NCBI GenBank assembly: GCA_019358895.1
Contig: JAHHIG010000021.1
Location: 38,334 to 102,333, forward strand
DNA from: Tildeniella nuda ZEHNDER 1965/U140
Lineage (GTDB): Bacteria; Cyanobacteriota; Cyanobacteriia; Leptolyngbyales; Leptolyngbyaceae
Direction: 5' to 3'
DNA: 64,000 bases
Under the pieces are notes generated by a model, which was given only the letters and a program-made list of their open reading frames with translations, was not told the origin of the DNA and did no database searches. Below, in pieces: positions 63,982 through 64,000 of this stretch (the first letter of the stretch is position 1; the number at the start of each line of letters is the position of its first letter). The position numbers and the translations under genes are program-made.

Positions 63982-64000
63982 GACACTTTTCAGACATCCT

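Noticed and set aside
1..64000. tRNA, rRNA or riboswitch genes
   Set aside because: I looked for T-loop GTTCRA patterns, rRNA landmarks, and B12 or SAM riboswitch cores (also before metH) and saw none. A covariance-model search would be decisive.

Overview
This window is chromosomal DNA from a beta-cyanobacterium. The evidence is a complete beta-carboxysome shell operon (ccmK-ccmK-ccmL-ccmM-ccmN-ccmO), a divergent NDH-1 CO2-uptake cluster (ndhF-ndhD-CO2 hydration protein), a probably ferredoxin-dependent glutamate synthase, very frequent GCGATCGC (HIP1) octamers, and GC-rich short tandem repeats of the kind known from filamentous cyanobacteria. Genus and species cannot be fixed from this sequence. 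I found no rRNA, tRNA or CRISPR array.

Layout. 0-2.4 kb: a MarR-SDR pair and tyrA. 2.4-13.6 kb: the inorganic-carbon block, with the CO2-uptake genes on the minus strand, a 775-bp divergent regulatory region, and the ccm genes on the plus strand. CcmM carries five RuBisCO-small-subunit-like domains and a probably active gamma-carbonic-anhydrase domain. 13.7-19.5 kb: two glycosyltransferases, small proteins, a pentapeptide-repeat protein and a zinc-ribbon protein, interrupted by a MITE-like element and a tandem duplication. 19.5-31.5 kb: a MASE1 histidine kinase, a GST, a peroxiredoxin, methionine synthase (its coding sequence carries several in-frame short-repeat insertions), a secreted GH-like protein and lysS. 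31.6-41.5 kb: redox and stress-type genes (AraC regulator, oxidoreductase, thioredoxin-TPR co-chaperone next to a dps remnant, methyltransferase, FAD oxidoreductase).

41.6-47.0 kb: a REP-associated tyrosine transposase (RAYT) enclosed by its own REP hairpins and a 5 x 63-bp array, then a three-gene overlapping operon of exported proteins (TPR-trypsin protease, Ig-like protein, membrane protein). 47.2-49 kb: a degenerate 21-nt repeat field and three small genes. 49.1-53.9 kb: glutamate synthase. 54.3-57.8 kb: a toxin-antitoxin island (decayed PIN toxin, an unknown gene pair, HicBA, an orphan antitoxin, DUF433/DUF5615) whose modules are separated by four copies of one interspersed repeat. 58.1-63.3 kb: an anti-sigma-type kinase and a large hybrid histidine kinase. 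63.5-64 kb: a 16 x 21-bp tandem array and a REP-type inverted repeat at the window edge.

How the genes work together: NDH-1/Cup converts CO2 to bicarbonate in the cytoplasm, and the ccm products build the carboxysome that turns bicarbonate back into CO2 for RuBisCO. Most other genes look like independent housekeeping or signalling units. The most unusual aspects are the repeat biology (RAYT/REP, in-frame tandem repeats in metH and a methyltransferase, repeats between TA modules) and two small soluble proteins that share a Psb34-like sequence motif.
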